In this document: positions 1-6,171 of the stretch, in pieces
Position numbering within the stretch: the stretch's first letter is position 1
Layout: every line of letters starts with the position of its first letter
Source of the DNA: a virus
Virus record (IMG/VR): IMGVR_UViG_3300030108_001120
Span: 1-55,190 of that record
DNA: 55,190 nt
Direction: 5' to 3' (one strand)
The notes under the pieces: generated by a model
The model's database searches: none
Seen by the model: only the letters and a program-made list of their open reading frames with translations
Told to the model about the DNA's origin: nothing
Program-made: the position numbers and the translations under genes

Positions 1-342
1 TGCATATTCGTGTAAGAAGTTTAATCTAGCCAAACCTGACCAGATCAGTGCTCTTGACCACGTTGTAAATCTTTGAGTAGTTAACTCAGTACCATTAAGC
101 ATTACCCATCTTACTTCACGTTGATACTTAGGATTTAGCTGCCATATTCTATCGCTGCTATCACACCTACGTACATAACCTGATTTGTAAGTCGCTAACA
201 TTTGCCCTGTTGGTAATTTAAATTGACGTGTACCGTTTTTCCACTGTCTTTTAGTAGTAACTTCTACAATACCGTCTTCGTGAAGCATAGCGCGTGCGTA
301 TGCATTTTCTAGTCGTAATTGTTCTTGTCTCCATCTAGTCAT
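1..342 (-). CDS. Partial hypothetical protein (C-terminus beyond left edge)
   Basis: An open frame of 114 codons starts at the ATG at 340-342 (minus strand) and runs off the left edge without a stop. The visible protein is basic and rich in Arg, Trp and Gln (starts MTRWRQEQLRLENAYARAML). I do not recognise a family. Its start overlaps the stop of the next upstream gene by 8 bases, as is usual for this tightly packed minus-strand cluster. The composition is coding-like, but function is unknown. Confidence 0.6.
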   Translation of the reverse strand, partial: MTRWRQEQLRLENAYARAMLHEDGIVEVTTKRQWKNGTRQFKLPTGQMLATYKSGYVRRCDSSDRIWQLNPKYQREVRWVMLNGTELTTQRFTTWSRALIWSGLARLNFLHEYA

Positions 343-574
343 CTGAGTCGGGTTTTAAAAATTCTGTTCCATACATAATATCTGTACCTGTAACATCAAA
401 GCTGTGTTTGTCAGTAAACATTAGTATGCTTCTAATAGTATCTAGTTGTAAATCATACCAGCCATCTGAAGCCATAAGTTTATACTTAAGTCTTTTAGCT
501 GAGGTATATTTATGCGCAGCTAATCTAATTTTTAGCTGATAATGAGGTTTTAGTTGTTTCCAAACGTTTTTCAT
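335..574 (-). CDS. Hypothetical protein, 79 aa
   Basis: Small basic N-terminus (MKNVWKQLKPHYQLKIRLAA) with an acidic tail ending PDSDD. No family recognised. The ATG lies 9 bases downstream of the core of one copy of the repeated 39-bp element (584-622), so this is the first gene of a short minus-strand unit that continues into the partial gene at the left edge. The AAAACTATG context has no Shine-Dalgarno sequence. Confidence 0.6.
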   Translation of the reverse strand: MKNVWKQLKPHYQLKIRLAAHKYTSAKRLKYKLMASDGWYDLQLDTIRSILMFTDKHSFDVTGTDIMYGTEFLKPDSDD

Positions 575-583
575 AGTTTTAAT

Positions 584-622
584 TTTATTATATTATCATT
601 TAGTGTTAATATTATATTTGTA
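584..622 (-). promoter_or_regulatory. 39-bp repeated element, copy 1
   Basis: Read on the minus strand it is TACAAA, 19 bases, then the core GATAATATAATAAA. The same 14-bp core and exactly the same 39-bp length occur five times in 3.6 kb, each time upstream of a minus-strand gene. This copy precedes the 79-aa gene by 9 bases. It is probably a phage-specific promoter or operator, but which of the two is not shown by the sequence. Confidence 0.65.
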
Positions 623-644
623 AACATGACATTTTGTCATATAG

Positions 645-716
<72 letters not shown>

Positions 717-1089
717 ATTTCTTGGGTGGTATCATGCATAATACCCACGCTTTCTGGGGCTAAGTAAACCAAGTCATTGACTCTAATACACTTCCGTACG
801 TTCGCTTATACCCGTCGGTAGTCGACACCACATAGTGTCCTGTATTCTCGGCTTCATAACCGTCCTTCGTGTTTTAACCCATAATATTTTACCCGGCTGT
901 CACTACGACTGGCTTTGTACAACTGATACCTCAAGGAAGCCAAGGCGTCGATTTACTGTTAAGCCGGGTTTTGTAACTCATTGATACCTAAAAACTTAGC
1001 AACTGCACCCGTTTACACCTAATGCCTAATGACTAGGTGTACGCTGCCTCGACTTACGTTGCCTTGTTACGGTTAGCTATTCAGTTATG
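717..1089 (-). ncRNA. Candidate structured non-coding RNA beside tRNA
   Basis: About 370 bases with no credible gene and clearly higher G+C than the flanking AT-rich genes. On the minus strand several strong helices can be drawn. A perfect 8-bp hairpin is 1014-1021/1034-1041. A perfect 8-bp long-range helix is 891-898/962-969, with a nested perfect 6-bp helix 910-915/937-942. There is a GACACT/GGTGTC hairpin near 827-842 and an imperfect hairpin near 726-748. It sits between a compact tRNA-like hairpin (1090-1136) and a tRNA gene. Large ornate phage RNAs (GOLLD, ROOL) are known to occur beside tRNAs, but I cannot show homology. A conserved RNA is inferred, not demonstrated. Confidence 0.45.
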
Positions 1090-1136
1090 TAGTGGTGGCA
1101 GGAGTCGAACCTGCACCTTAGTACCGTAGCACCACT
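1090..1136 (-). other. tRNA-like acceptor/T-arm minihelix 1
   Basis: On the minus strand: AGTGGTG, a 15-base connector, then T-stem GCAGG, T-loop TTCGACT, CCTGC, then CACCACT and an A in the discriminator position. The 7-bp acceptor stem and 5-bp T-stem are both perfect. D and anticodon arms are absent. The loop is identical to that of the tRNA-Met at 645-716. This is the minimal shape recognised by RNase P and other tRNA-processing enzymes. It could be a processing signal, part of the adjacent structured RNA, or a remnant of a tRNA. Confidence 0.55.
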
Positions 1137-1171
1137 CTAATTAACCTACTCGTCTAACTATCTATCAATGA

Positions 1172-1357
1172 TTACAAGTGCCATTCTTTTAATAGTTTAA
1201 TGGCTGATGCTTTTATTTTAGTGAAAGAACTATCATCTAACATATCTGTATAGTCTATTATTCTATTCAATGCTCTTTCAACTTCAGTGCATAGATAAGC
1301 TGATTCTCTATCAATCATTTCATCTTGCATTTGCTCATATGCTTTTTTACTATCCAT
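1172..1357 (-). CDS. Hypothetical protein, 61 aa
   Basis: Begins MDSKKAYEQMQDEMIDRESA. Charged and predicted helical throughout, no family recognised. The next gene upstream ends one base before this ATG, so the two are probably co-transcribed. Its stop is followed, 35 bases on, by the tRNA-like minihelix 1. Confidence 0.55.
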   Translation of the reverse strand: MDSKKAYEQMQDEMIDRESAYLCTEVERALNRIIDYTDMLDDSSFTKIKASAIKLLKEWHL

Positions 1358-1358
1358 A

Positions 1359-1544
1359 TTATTTAATTATTTTCTTATTTCTTGTTAACATCCACTCTAT
1401 ATTTGCTGGATTATGACCTAAGTCAATTAGATATTCTTCTATTTTCTCACTATCACGAGTAAATACATCATATCTATATACAAAACCTATTTCAAAATCA
1501 AGTACAAATACGTAGTTTCGTTTATTTATCATTTTATTTTCCAT
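1359..1544 (-). CDS. Hypothetical protein, 61 aa
   Basis: Starts MENKMINKRNYVFVLDFEIG. A mix of short hydrophobic strands and charged segments, with a basic tail (NKKIIK). No recognised domain. The start overlaps the end of the upstream TM protein by 11 bases. Confidence 0.55.
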   Translation of the reverse strand: MENKMINKRNYVFVLDFEIGFVYRYDVFTRDSEKIEEYLIDLGHNPANIEWMLTRNKKIIK

Positions 1545-1755
1545 ATATTATTCTTTCTAAGTCGTCTTTTTTATAATTTCTTTTAGTCGGGTAGTTTAAA
1601 TACCTCGTTTCTATGTCTCTAGCTTTTAATATATCTTCGTTCCATGTTCTCTGATCTATTTTGTAGAACGTGTAGAACACGCCACAAAAGAAACAAATAC
1701 CACATATTATTGTAAGATATAATAATCTTTCTAATTTATTTACTTGCGTCTCCAT
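1534..1755 (-). CDS. Single-TM hypothetical protein, 73 aa
   Basis: A hydrophobic segment at about residues 11-31 (LLYLTIICGICFFCGVFYTF) is followed by a charged C-terminal tail, giving a small membrane protein with a cytoplasmic or periplasmic tail. Its ATG overlaps the 3' end of the zinc-ribbon gene by 16 bases. Function unknown; small early phage membrane proteins often act on host envelope or defence, but nothing here shows that. Confidence 0.6.
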   Translation of the reverse strand: METQVNKLERLLYLTIICGICFFCGVFYTFYKIDQRTWNEDILKARDIETRYLNYPTKRNYKKDDLERIIYGK

Positions 1756-1928
1756 GATTTGTGTACTGCTGCGGATAGTTCTTGCGATACTACTTGTACC
1801 TCAAGAACTTGTTTGTTTGCTATGATAGGTATATAGCTGACTTTTTTAGTCGAACTACAACTTACACAGTTGTTATAACCTAGCTCGATACGAACTGGGT
1901 GAACAGTATTTCCACATTTACAGTACAT
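1740..1928 (-). CDS. Small zinc-ribbon-like protein, 62 aa
   Basis: Cys3, Cys5, Cys21 and Cys24 form a CxC...CxxC arrangement consistent with a small zinc ribbon (starts MYCKCGNTVHPVRIELGYNN). Such modules in phages often bind nucleic acid or RNA polymerase, but that is inference. The ATG is only 2 bases from the core of copy 2 of the 39-bp element, so it is the promoter-proximal gene of the 1740-1172 unit. Confidence 0.6.
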   Translation of the reverse strand: MYCKCGNTVHPVRIELGYNNCVSCSSTKKVSYIPIIANKQVLEVQVVSQELSAAVHKSWRRK

Positions 1929-1930
1929 TT

Positions 1931-1969
1931 TTTATTATATTATCAATTACTTACGTTATTTTGTTTGTA
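1931..1969 (-). promoter_or_regulatory. 39-bp repeated element, copy 2
   Basis: Minus strand TACAAA-N19-GATAATATAATAAA, identical core and spacing to the other four copies. It ends 2 bases before the ATG of the zinc-ribbon protein and overlaps the 3' end (1956-1958) of the 32-codon gene upstream. Confidence 0.65.
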
Positions 1970-2054
1970 AATACCTTAAATATTCAGTATATTCTTGTAC
2001 GGTTACGTACTCGTCTATCTCATCAAGATAAACCATATTATCTATTTGATTCAT
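1956..2054 (-). CDS. Small acidic protein, 32 aa
   Basis: ATG at 2052-2054 overlaps the stop codon of the preceding gene, a typical translational coupling. The peptide (MNQIDNMVYLDEIDEYVTVQ and on) is acidic. Too short for family recognition; supported only by its position in an overlapping gene string. Confidence 0.4.
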   Translation of the reverse strand: MNQIDNMVYLDEIDEYVTVQEYTEYLRYLQTK

Positions 2055-2290
2055 AATTTAAAAGTTTTTAAGTCATATTTCTCGTTATTTCCACGCCATA
2101 TTTTACTGTATGCAGCTTTATATTGTTTAGGAAACGATTTTTTTTGACTATGCTTTACATATCTATATTCTCTATCTGTCAAACCAGAGCAACTCCCGTT
2201 GATTCGTAGGAGCTCTCTGTGTTGATGGTTGCGAGCTTTTCTTTTATTTGAAACATACTCGCATAATTCTTTCATATTAGTAATTACCAT
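2051..2290 (-). CDS. Basic hypothetical protein, 79 aa
   Basis: Starts MVITNMKELCEYVSNKRKAR, rich in Lys, Arg and Tyr, possibly nucleic-acid binding by composition only. No family recognised. Overlaps the upstream gene by 7 bases and the downstream one by 4. Confidence 0.55.
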   Translation of the reverse strand: MVITNMKELCEYVSNKRKARNHQHRELLRINGSCSGLTDREYRYVKHSQKKSFPKQYKAAYSKIWRGNNEKYDLKTFKL

Positions 2291-2496
2291 TTCATTGGAG
2301 CTTCTATAAATGTTAAACCTTTATACTTGAACCAGTGTGATTTTCCGTATTTGTATAAATCATCGCCATCTTCATCAAAACCATTATGTTTTCTGTAATA
2401 GCCAAATGAGTTAGGTAAATCACCAACAGTATAACCTTTATACTCTATTCCATTTAAGAATATTGTATTTTTGCCTTTAAATTTAATTGTGTTCAT
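2284..2496 (-). CDS. Hypothetical protein, 70 aa
   Basis: Starts MNTIKFKGKNTIFLNGIEYK and contains an aromatic, beta-rich composition with a central acidic loop (DEDGDD). No family recognised. The ATG lies 5 bases from the core of element copy 3, so this is the first gene of its unit. Confidence 0.55.
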   Translation of the reverse strand: MNTIKFKGKNTIFLNGIEYKGYTVGDLPNSFGYYRKHNGFDEDGDDLYKYGKSHWFKYKGLTFIEAPMKW

Positions 2497-2501
2497 AAGT
2501 T

Positions 2502-2540
2502 TTTATTATATTATCGATTAGTAATTATATTTTGTTTGTA
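2502..2540 (-). promoter_or_regulatory. 39-bp repeated element, copy 3
   Basis: Same TACAAA-N19-GATAATATAATAAA layout on the minus strand. It starts inside the last 30 bases of the 42-aa gene upstream and ends 5 bases before the next ATG, so it acts inside a tightly packed gene string. Confidence 0.65.
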
Positions 2541-2639
2541 ATATTCTTCATTATGTTTCTTGTGCCATTCAGCTTCCCACATATAAATTCTTTCACCGTG
2601 TCTTCTTGCTTTTGCAAATCTGTATAAATCTCTTTTCAT
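2511..2639 (-). CDS. Basic hypothetical protein, 42 aa
   Basis: ATG at 2637-2639; starts MKRDLYRFAKARRHGERIYM, strongly basic and helical, with a tail rich in Asn, Tyr and Lys. Its stop lies inside element copy 3. No family recognised. Confidence 0.45.
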   Translation of the reverse strand: MKRDLYRFAKARRHGERIYMWEAEWHKKHNEEYYKQNIITNR

Positions 2640-2651
2640 AGTTATAAGTTT

Positions 2652-2876
2652 TTAGTCGCCAGTATAATTATCCCATCTAGTTTTACTAGCATAATATTCA
2701 GCGATAGATGCTCGCTCTAATTCTTTTAGTTCTTTGTAATAATCACTGTTTTGTAATCTATCATCTCGCCAAGCTTCAACATCTTCACGATTAGGTGATG
2801 AGAATCTGTGATAATCTATCTCACAATGATACCAGTTACATTGGAACTTCTCGTTATAAGTAGTTGTTATTCGCAT
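2652..2876 (-). CDS. Hypothetical protein, 74 aa
   Basis: Starts MRITTTYNEKFQCNWYHCEI. Tyr/Trp/Arg-rich with two cysteines near the N-terminus, ends TRWDNYTGD. No family recognised. One base separates its start from the stop of the 39-aa gene upstream. Confidence 0.55.
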   Translation of the reverse strand: MRITTTYNEKFQCNWYHCEIDYHRFSSPNREDVEAWRDDRLQNSDYYKELKELERASIAEYYASKTRWDNYTGD

Positions 2877-2877
2877 T

Positions 2878-2997
2878 TTAATTAGTTTTATTATAGATTT
2901 CTAATACTTGTTGTCTTTGATTTTTAGTTAATAAAAATGGAGACTTGTTAAATAGTTTTTGAGAAATCATTATTATTTGAGTTTGGTTATAAATCAT
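2878..2997 (-). CDS. Small hypothetical protein, 39 aa
   Basis: ATG at 2995-2997, 3 bases from the core of element copy 4. The peptide begins MIYNQTQIIMISQKLFNKSP. Too short to assign; the promoter-element position and abutment to the next gene are the main support. Confidence 0.45.
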   Translation of the reverse strand: MIYNQTQIIMISQKLFNKSPFLLTKNQRQQVLEIYNKTN

Positions 2998-3000
2998 AGT

Positions 3001-3039
3001 TTTATTATATTATCAATTAGTGATTATATTAAGTTTGTA
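3001..3039 (-). promoter_or_regulatory. 39-bp repeated element, copy 4
   Basis: Minus strand TACAAA-N19-GATAATATAATAAA. It fills exactly the space between the stop of the 44-aa membrane protein (3040) and the ATG of the 39-aa protein (2997). Confidence 0.65.
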
Positions 3040-3174
3040 CTACCATCCACCAAATGTTATAGTTGGATTGTTAAACATTAAGTGATATGAAATCATTAGT
3101 ATTCCAGATATTGCAAGAGTTGCTAATGAATATAATAGTGTATTGATTGCGTAGTGTTGAAATTTTCTTTTCAT
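3040..3174 (-). CDS. Small single-TM protein, 44 aa
   Basis: ATG at 3172-3174. A basic N-terminus (MKRKFQHYA) leads into one hydrophobic segment (INTLLYSLATLAISGILMIS) and a short polar tail, giving a small inner-membrane protein. No family recognised. Confidence 0.5.
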   Translation of the reverse strand: MKRKFQHYAINTLLYSLATLAISGILMISYHLMFNNPTITFGGW

Positions 3175-3195
3175 TTTATAATATTTAAGTGTTAG

Positions 3196-3239
3196 TTCTA
3201 GTGTGGGTAGTCGAAACCCACCAGTGCTCCAAGACTAGA
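3196..3239 (-). other. tRNA-like acceptor/T-arm minihelix 2
   Basis: On the minus strand: TCTAGTC, a 12-base connector, T-stem TGGGT, loop TTCGACT, ACCCA, then CACTAGA and an A. Six of the seven acceptor pairs form, the T-stem is perfect, and the loop is identical to that of minihelix 1 and of the tRNA-Met. There is no room for D or anticodon arms. It begins 15 bases after the stop of the 76-aa gene, i.e. in its 3' untranslated region. Confidence 0.5.
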
Positions 3240-3254
3240 TTTTGAGAGTGTTGA

Positions 3255-3485
3255 TTACTTTACTTCAACAACACTTCTCACTTTTACAGGTACATTAGTT
3301 GAACTAGTGTATGATTTGTACTTTAACCAGCAAGGTAATTTTGTAAGTGTATCTTTCATAATTTCAAACACTTTGTCATGATTGTAAGTGCATGATTTAC
3401 CATTTTTGAAATTAACAGTGATAGTTTGATTTTTACCTACTAGTGATTGTCTAAGAACAAATCTTTTTGAATTTAATTGAGTCAT
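3255..3485 (-). CDS. Hypothetical protein, 76 aa
   Basis: Starts MTQLNSKRFVLRQSLVGKNQ, beta-rich and basic, ends VPVKVRSVVEVK. No family recognised. It is the first gene of the minus-strand module next to the divergent region; element copy 5 lies 38 bases upstream of its ATG. Confidence 0.55.
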   Translation of the reverse strand: MTQLNSKRFVLRQSLVGKNQTITVNFKNGKSCTYNHDKVFEIMKDTLTKLPCWLKYKSYTSSTNVPVKVRSVVEVK

Positions 3486-3523
3486 AATTTTAATTTTAAG
3501 TTATTATTATTAAGTTATTTAAG

Positions 3524-3562
3524 TTTATTATATTATCATTAAGTTATAATATTTTATTTGTA
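3524..3562 (-). promoter_or_regulatory. 39-bp repeated element, copy 5
   Basis: Same TACAAA-N19-GATAATATAATAAA arrangement on the minus strand. This copy is 38 bases from the next ATG, farther than the other four, leaving room for a real leader. Confidence 0.65.
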
Positions 3563-3595
3563 ATCAAGAGTGTATAATTGTTTATTAGTTAAATG

Positions 3596-3642
3596 TGTCA
3601 AGATGTCATTGCACAAAGTGTCATAATATGTCATAATGTCAT
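3596..3642. repeat. TGTCAT direct-repeat cluster
   Basis: TGTCA at 3596 and TGTCAT at 3604, 3619, 3629 and 3637, all in the same orientation, starting 34 bases beyond element copy 5. A further TGTCAT lies at 635-640, close to element copy 1. Clustered short repeats beside promoters commonly bind a regulator; that is inference here. Confidence 0.45.
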
Positions 3643-3904
3643 TATTAAATAGTATCATTTAACTTTGTTTATTATTATTCTTTTTACATTTAAATTATCA
3701 TTGTATAAGAATATTAAGTTTGTAAAGTTAGTTTTAAAAAAATAGTAAATATAAAATATAGTAGGCGAAAAGGTAAAAACGTAAAACATTTTGGTATTGT
3801 GGTAAAAAACATGGGGGGCCCAGGTAAATCTAAACCATTTTGTAACGTATTGATTATCAGCCAGTTAGGGGTATGATGCAAATATTCTCTATTAGTAACA
3901 AGCT

Positions 3905-3912
3905 TATAAATA
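3905..3912 (+). promoter_or_regulatory. TATAAATA box upstream of virion module
   Basis: An exact TATAAATA, the T4-type late promoter sequence. A second copy precedes the chaperonin operon (10185). In an AT-rich genome this can occur by chance and no late sigma factor is visible in the window. Confidence 0.2.
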
Positions 3913-3927
3913 TCTCTCGCCCCTTAT

Positions 3928-3950
3928 GATATTATACTACGTATAATATC
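3928..3950. repeat. Perfect inverted repeat, 10-bp arms
   Basis: GATATTATAC, a TAC loop, GTATAATATC. It lies in the divergent region upstream of the rightward genes and could be an operator or a hairpin in the leader transcript. There is no T-run, so it is not an ordinary terminator. Confidence 0.5.
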
Positions 3951-4094
3951 TAGATAGGAGTAATATATTATATATTATATTATATAATAGAAGTATATAT
4001 TACACAGCAATTTTTAAATTTACCCAAATAAATGTAAATTTTTTTATTTATATGTAAGTATACTTAATGTACACTTCACACAAAAAACAATACT

Positions 4095-4250
4095 ATGAAC
4101 GGAGCATTTACACCAAAACTTATTAAAAATTTAAAAGGTGCTATGAAAGCTAAACATGCTGGATCAGCACTTAGAAAATTAGAAAAAGATACTGACGTTG
4201 TTGGAAATAACCGCGTGGACAACGTATTAATGAAAAATTACAAGAAATAA
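4095..4250 (+). CDS. Small basic hypothetical protein, 51 aa
   Basis: First gene of the rightward module. Starts MNGAFTPKLIKNLKGAMKAK, lysine-rich and helical. It ends 7 bases before the first fibre gene, so it is co-transcribed with virion genes. No family recognised; it might be a minor virion protein. Confidence 0.55.
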   Translation: MNGAFTPKLIKNLKGAMKAKHAGSALRKLEKDTDVVGNNRVDNVLMKNYKK

Positions 4251-4257
4251 ATAGAAC

Positions 4258-6159
4258 ATGGCAATAATATATTCATATCCTCAAGCTACGGTAAAACCTA
4301 GTGACCGTATACTTGCATCTGATACTACACAAACAGGTAATCCTACAATAAACATTACTGTTGGAGGTATTGCCAACTATATTCTTACACTACTAGGTTT
4401 TGGATCAGGAACTCCTGGTTACATGCCAGTGTGGGTAACAGATCAACAACTAGGTAACTCATACGTTTATCAAATAACAGGTCCTAATACTTCAATACAT
4501 ACAGAAAAAGCTACGTTTGAAAAAAATGTAGGTGTATTAGGTGACGCAGGAATAGATGGAAACCTTGTAGTTGGTGGAGCAGTTCCAACAACAGCTGAGT
4601 TTTTAGCTGATGTAACAACTAATGTTCGTGGTGACGCTAACTTTTACAAAAGAGTTAATGTAGGAACAATAGGTACGTTAAATGCTAATCCTTTTCAAAT
4701 ATACAATACTACTCAATTTTACGGAGATATAAGAGATTCAGGTGGTAACATTGGTACGAATACACAGGTATTATCTTCCCTTGGTACAGGAAACGGAGTT
4801 GAGTGGGTAGATCAACTACCATCAGGCCTAAACTTTAAAGGAACATGGGACGCGTTTAACAATATTCCAGTTTTAGCCTCTGGTGTAGGTGTACAAGGCG
4901 ACTACTACATCGTTAGTGCAGATGGTACAACTAACTTAGATGGTTTTAATTCTTGGGAAATAGGTGATTGGTGTGTATTCAATGGAACCGTATGGCAAGA
5001 AATAGATAACCAAAATATATTTTCTGGTACAGGTACAGCAAATACTATGACTAAATGGACAGGTACAACCTCATTAGGAGATTCTCAAACAACTGATAAT
5101 GGTACTGATATAGTAATGAGCGCAGCTGGTTTATTATCTCTTGGAGGTGCTGCAGCTGTTGGAATAGATATTGGTAATAGTCAAGTAAGTACTATAGAAT
5201 TTACAAATACAGGAAATATAAATATAAATGGTACAGTAGGTACTTTTAGATTTAATAACTCAGAGGTAAGTTTTTCACCTGGAGTAGCTGTTATGGATGC
5301 AGCTGCAAACTCTGGGGCTGCTGGACAAGTGTTATCTTCAACTGGAACTCAAGTAGAGTGGATAGATGTATCGGCTGGAGCAGGTGCAATAAGCGGTAGC
5401 GGAACAGTTGATACAGTAGTTAGATGGACACCATCAGGTGTAGAGCTAGGTGATAGCTCTATAAAAGATGATTTAAATGCTTTGTTAATTAAACCTACTC
5501 TTAAAACAACTTTAGATTGTCCAACTATCGAACTTCTTCCAACAGTGGCTGCTACTATAGGTACAGCGGGTGTTACTACTACTTTTGATGGAATAAACGA
5601 TTTTCAAAATGACGCTAAATTTAATGCTAAAGTAATAGACACAACTGGATCTTCAGGAACAAGTGGTCAAGTATTAGCTAGTACAATTGCAGCAACACAA
5701 TGGGTGAGTCCTTTACTTAACACATCCGGAGCAAGACAAATAAGTGTATCAGTTGATTTTAATGAATTAGGTAATTTAGCAACAACACCTAAACAACTTA
5801 TAGCGTCTCCAGGAGTAGGTAAAGTAATAGAAGTATTAAGCGTAGCATTTAAGTATACATTTAATACAACCGTATATGACTTTACAAGTTATTTAGTAGT
5901 TTGTGCTGATGGTTTTATAGGTAATACAGATGCTATACAGTCAGGATTTAAAGAAACACTTATTAACGGAGCAAGTGATGTACTTATAGGTAATCAAAAC
6001 GGTGTTAATTTAGGATTTGGCGGACAGTCAATAGTAGAAAACACAGCACTAGTACTTGGAACACCAGGTATTGATCCAACTCAAGGAGATGGAAATTTAA
6101 GACTAAACATAATATATAGAATTTTAAACGTCAGTAATATGACGGTAGACATAACATAA
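4258..6159 (+). CDS. Tail fibre / receptor-binding structural protein
   Basis: A 633-aa protein rich in Gly, Ser, Thr and Asn with fibre-like repeats: units ending in VLSS(L/T)GTG..VEW(V/I)D occur around residues 175-190 and 355-375, with a variant SGQVLAS...QWV near 470. These pseudo-repeats are typical of trimeric beta-structured phage fibres. A globular C-terminal domain (about 485-633, aromatic and hydrophobic) is a candidate receptor-binding or trimerisation tip. It is followed by four further fibre or modifying genes. Start ATG follows AATAGAAC without Shine-Dalgarno. Exact place in the particle is inferred. Confidence 0.75.
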   Translation: MAIIYSYPQATVKPSDRILASDTTQTGNPTINITVGGIANYILTLLGFGSGTPGYMPVWVTDQQLGNSYVYQITGPNTSIHTEKATFEKNVGVLGDAGIDGNLVVGGAVPTTAEFLADVTTNVRGDANFYKRVNVGTIGTLNANPFQIYNTTQFYGDIRDSGGNIGTNTQVLSSLGTGNGVEWVDQLPSGLNFKGTWDAFNNIPVLASGVGVQGDYYIVSADGTTNLDGFNSWEIGDWCVFNGTVWQEIDNQNIFSGTGTANTMTKWTGTTSLGDSQTTDNGTDIVMSAAGLLSLGGAAAVGIDIGNSQVSTIEFTNTGNININGTVGTFRFNNSEVSFSPGVAVMDAAANSGAAGQVLSSTGTQVEWIDVSAGAGAISGSGTVDTVVRWTPSGVELGDSSIKDDLNALLIKPTLKTTLDCPTIELLPTVAATIGTAGVTTTFDGINDFQNDAKFNAKVIDTTGSSGTSGQVLASTIAATQWVSPLLNTSGARQISVSVDFNELGNLATTPKQLIASPGVGKVIEVLSVAFKYTFNTTVYDFTSYLVVCADGFIGNTDAIQSGFKETLINGASDVLIGNQNGVNLGFGGQSIVENTALVLGTPGIDPTQGDGNLRLNIIYRILNVSNMTVDIT

Positions 6160-6171
6160 AAAAAAATTAAA

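Larger units (their letters stand above)
3486..4094. other. Divergent intergenic region, about 600 bp
   Basis: No gene is seen. The region is very AT-rich and separates the leftward small-gene module from the rightward virion module. It holds element copy 5, a cluster of TGTCAT repeats, a TATAAATA box, a perfect 10-bp palindrome followed by long TATA tracts (about 3963-4015), and one isolated G/C run (GGGGGGCCC near 3813). Bidirectional transcription control is the obvious role; an origin is possible but not shown. Confidence 0.6.

Noticed and set aside
950-985. RNase P RNA conserved region V
   Set aside because: The minus strand contains AAAACCCGGCTTA, like ACAGAACCCGGCUUA of RNase P, but its partner lies downstream and no GAGGAAAGUC element exists, so the resemblance is likely chance.
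717-1136. Permuted or standard tmRNA
   Set aside because: The T-arm at 1098-1114 resembles a tmRNA 3' end, but no GGRUUCGAC-type 5' element, no tag reading frame ending ALAA, and no matching 5' acceptor strand were found in either order.
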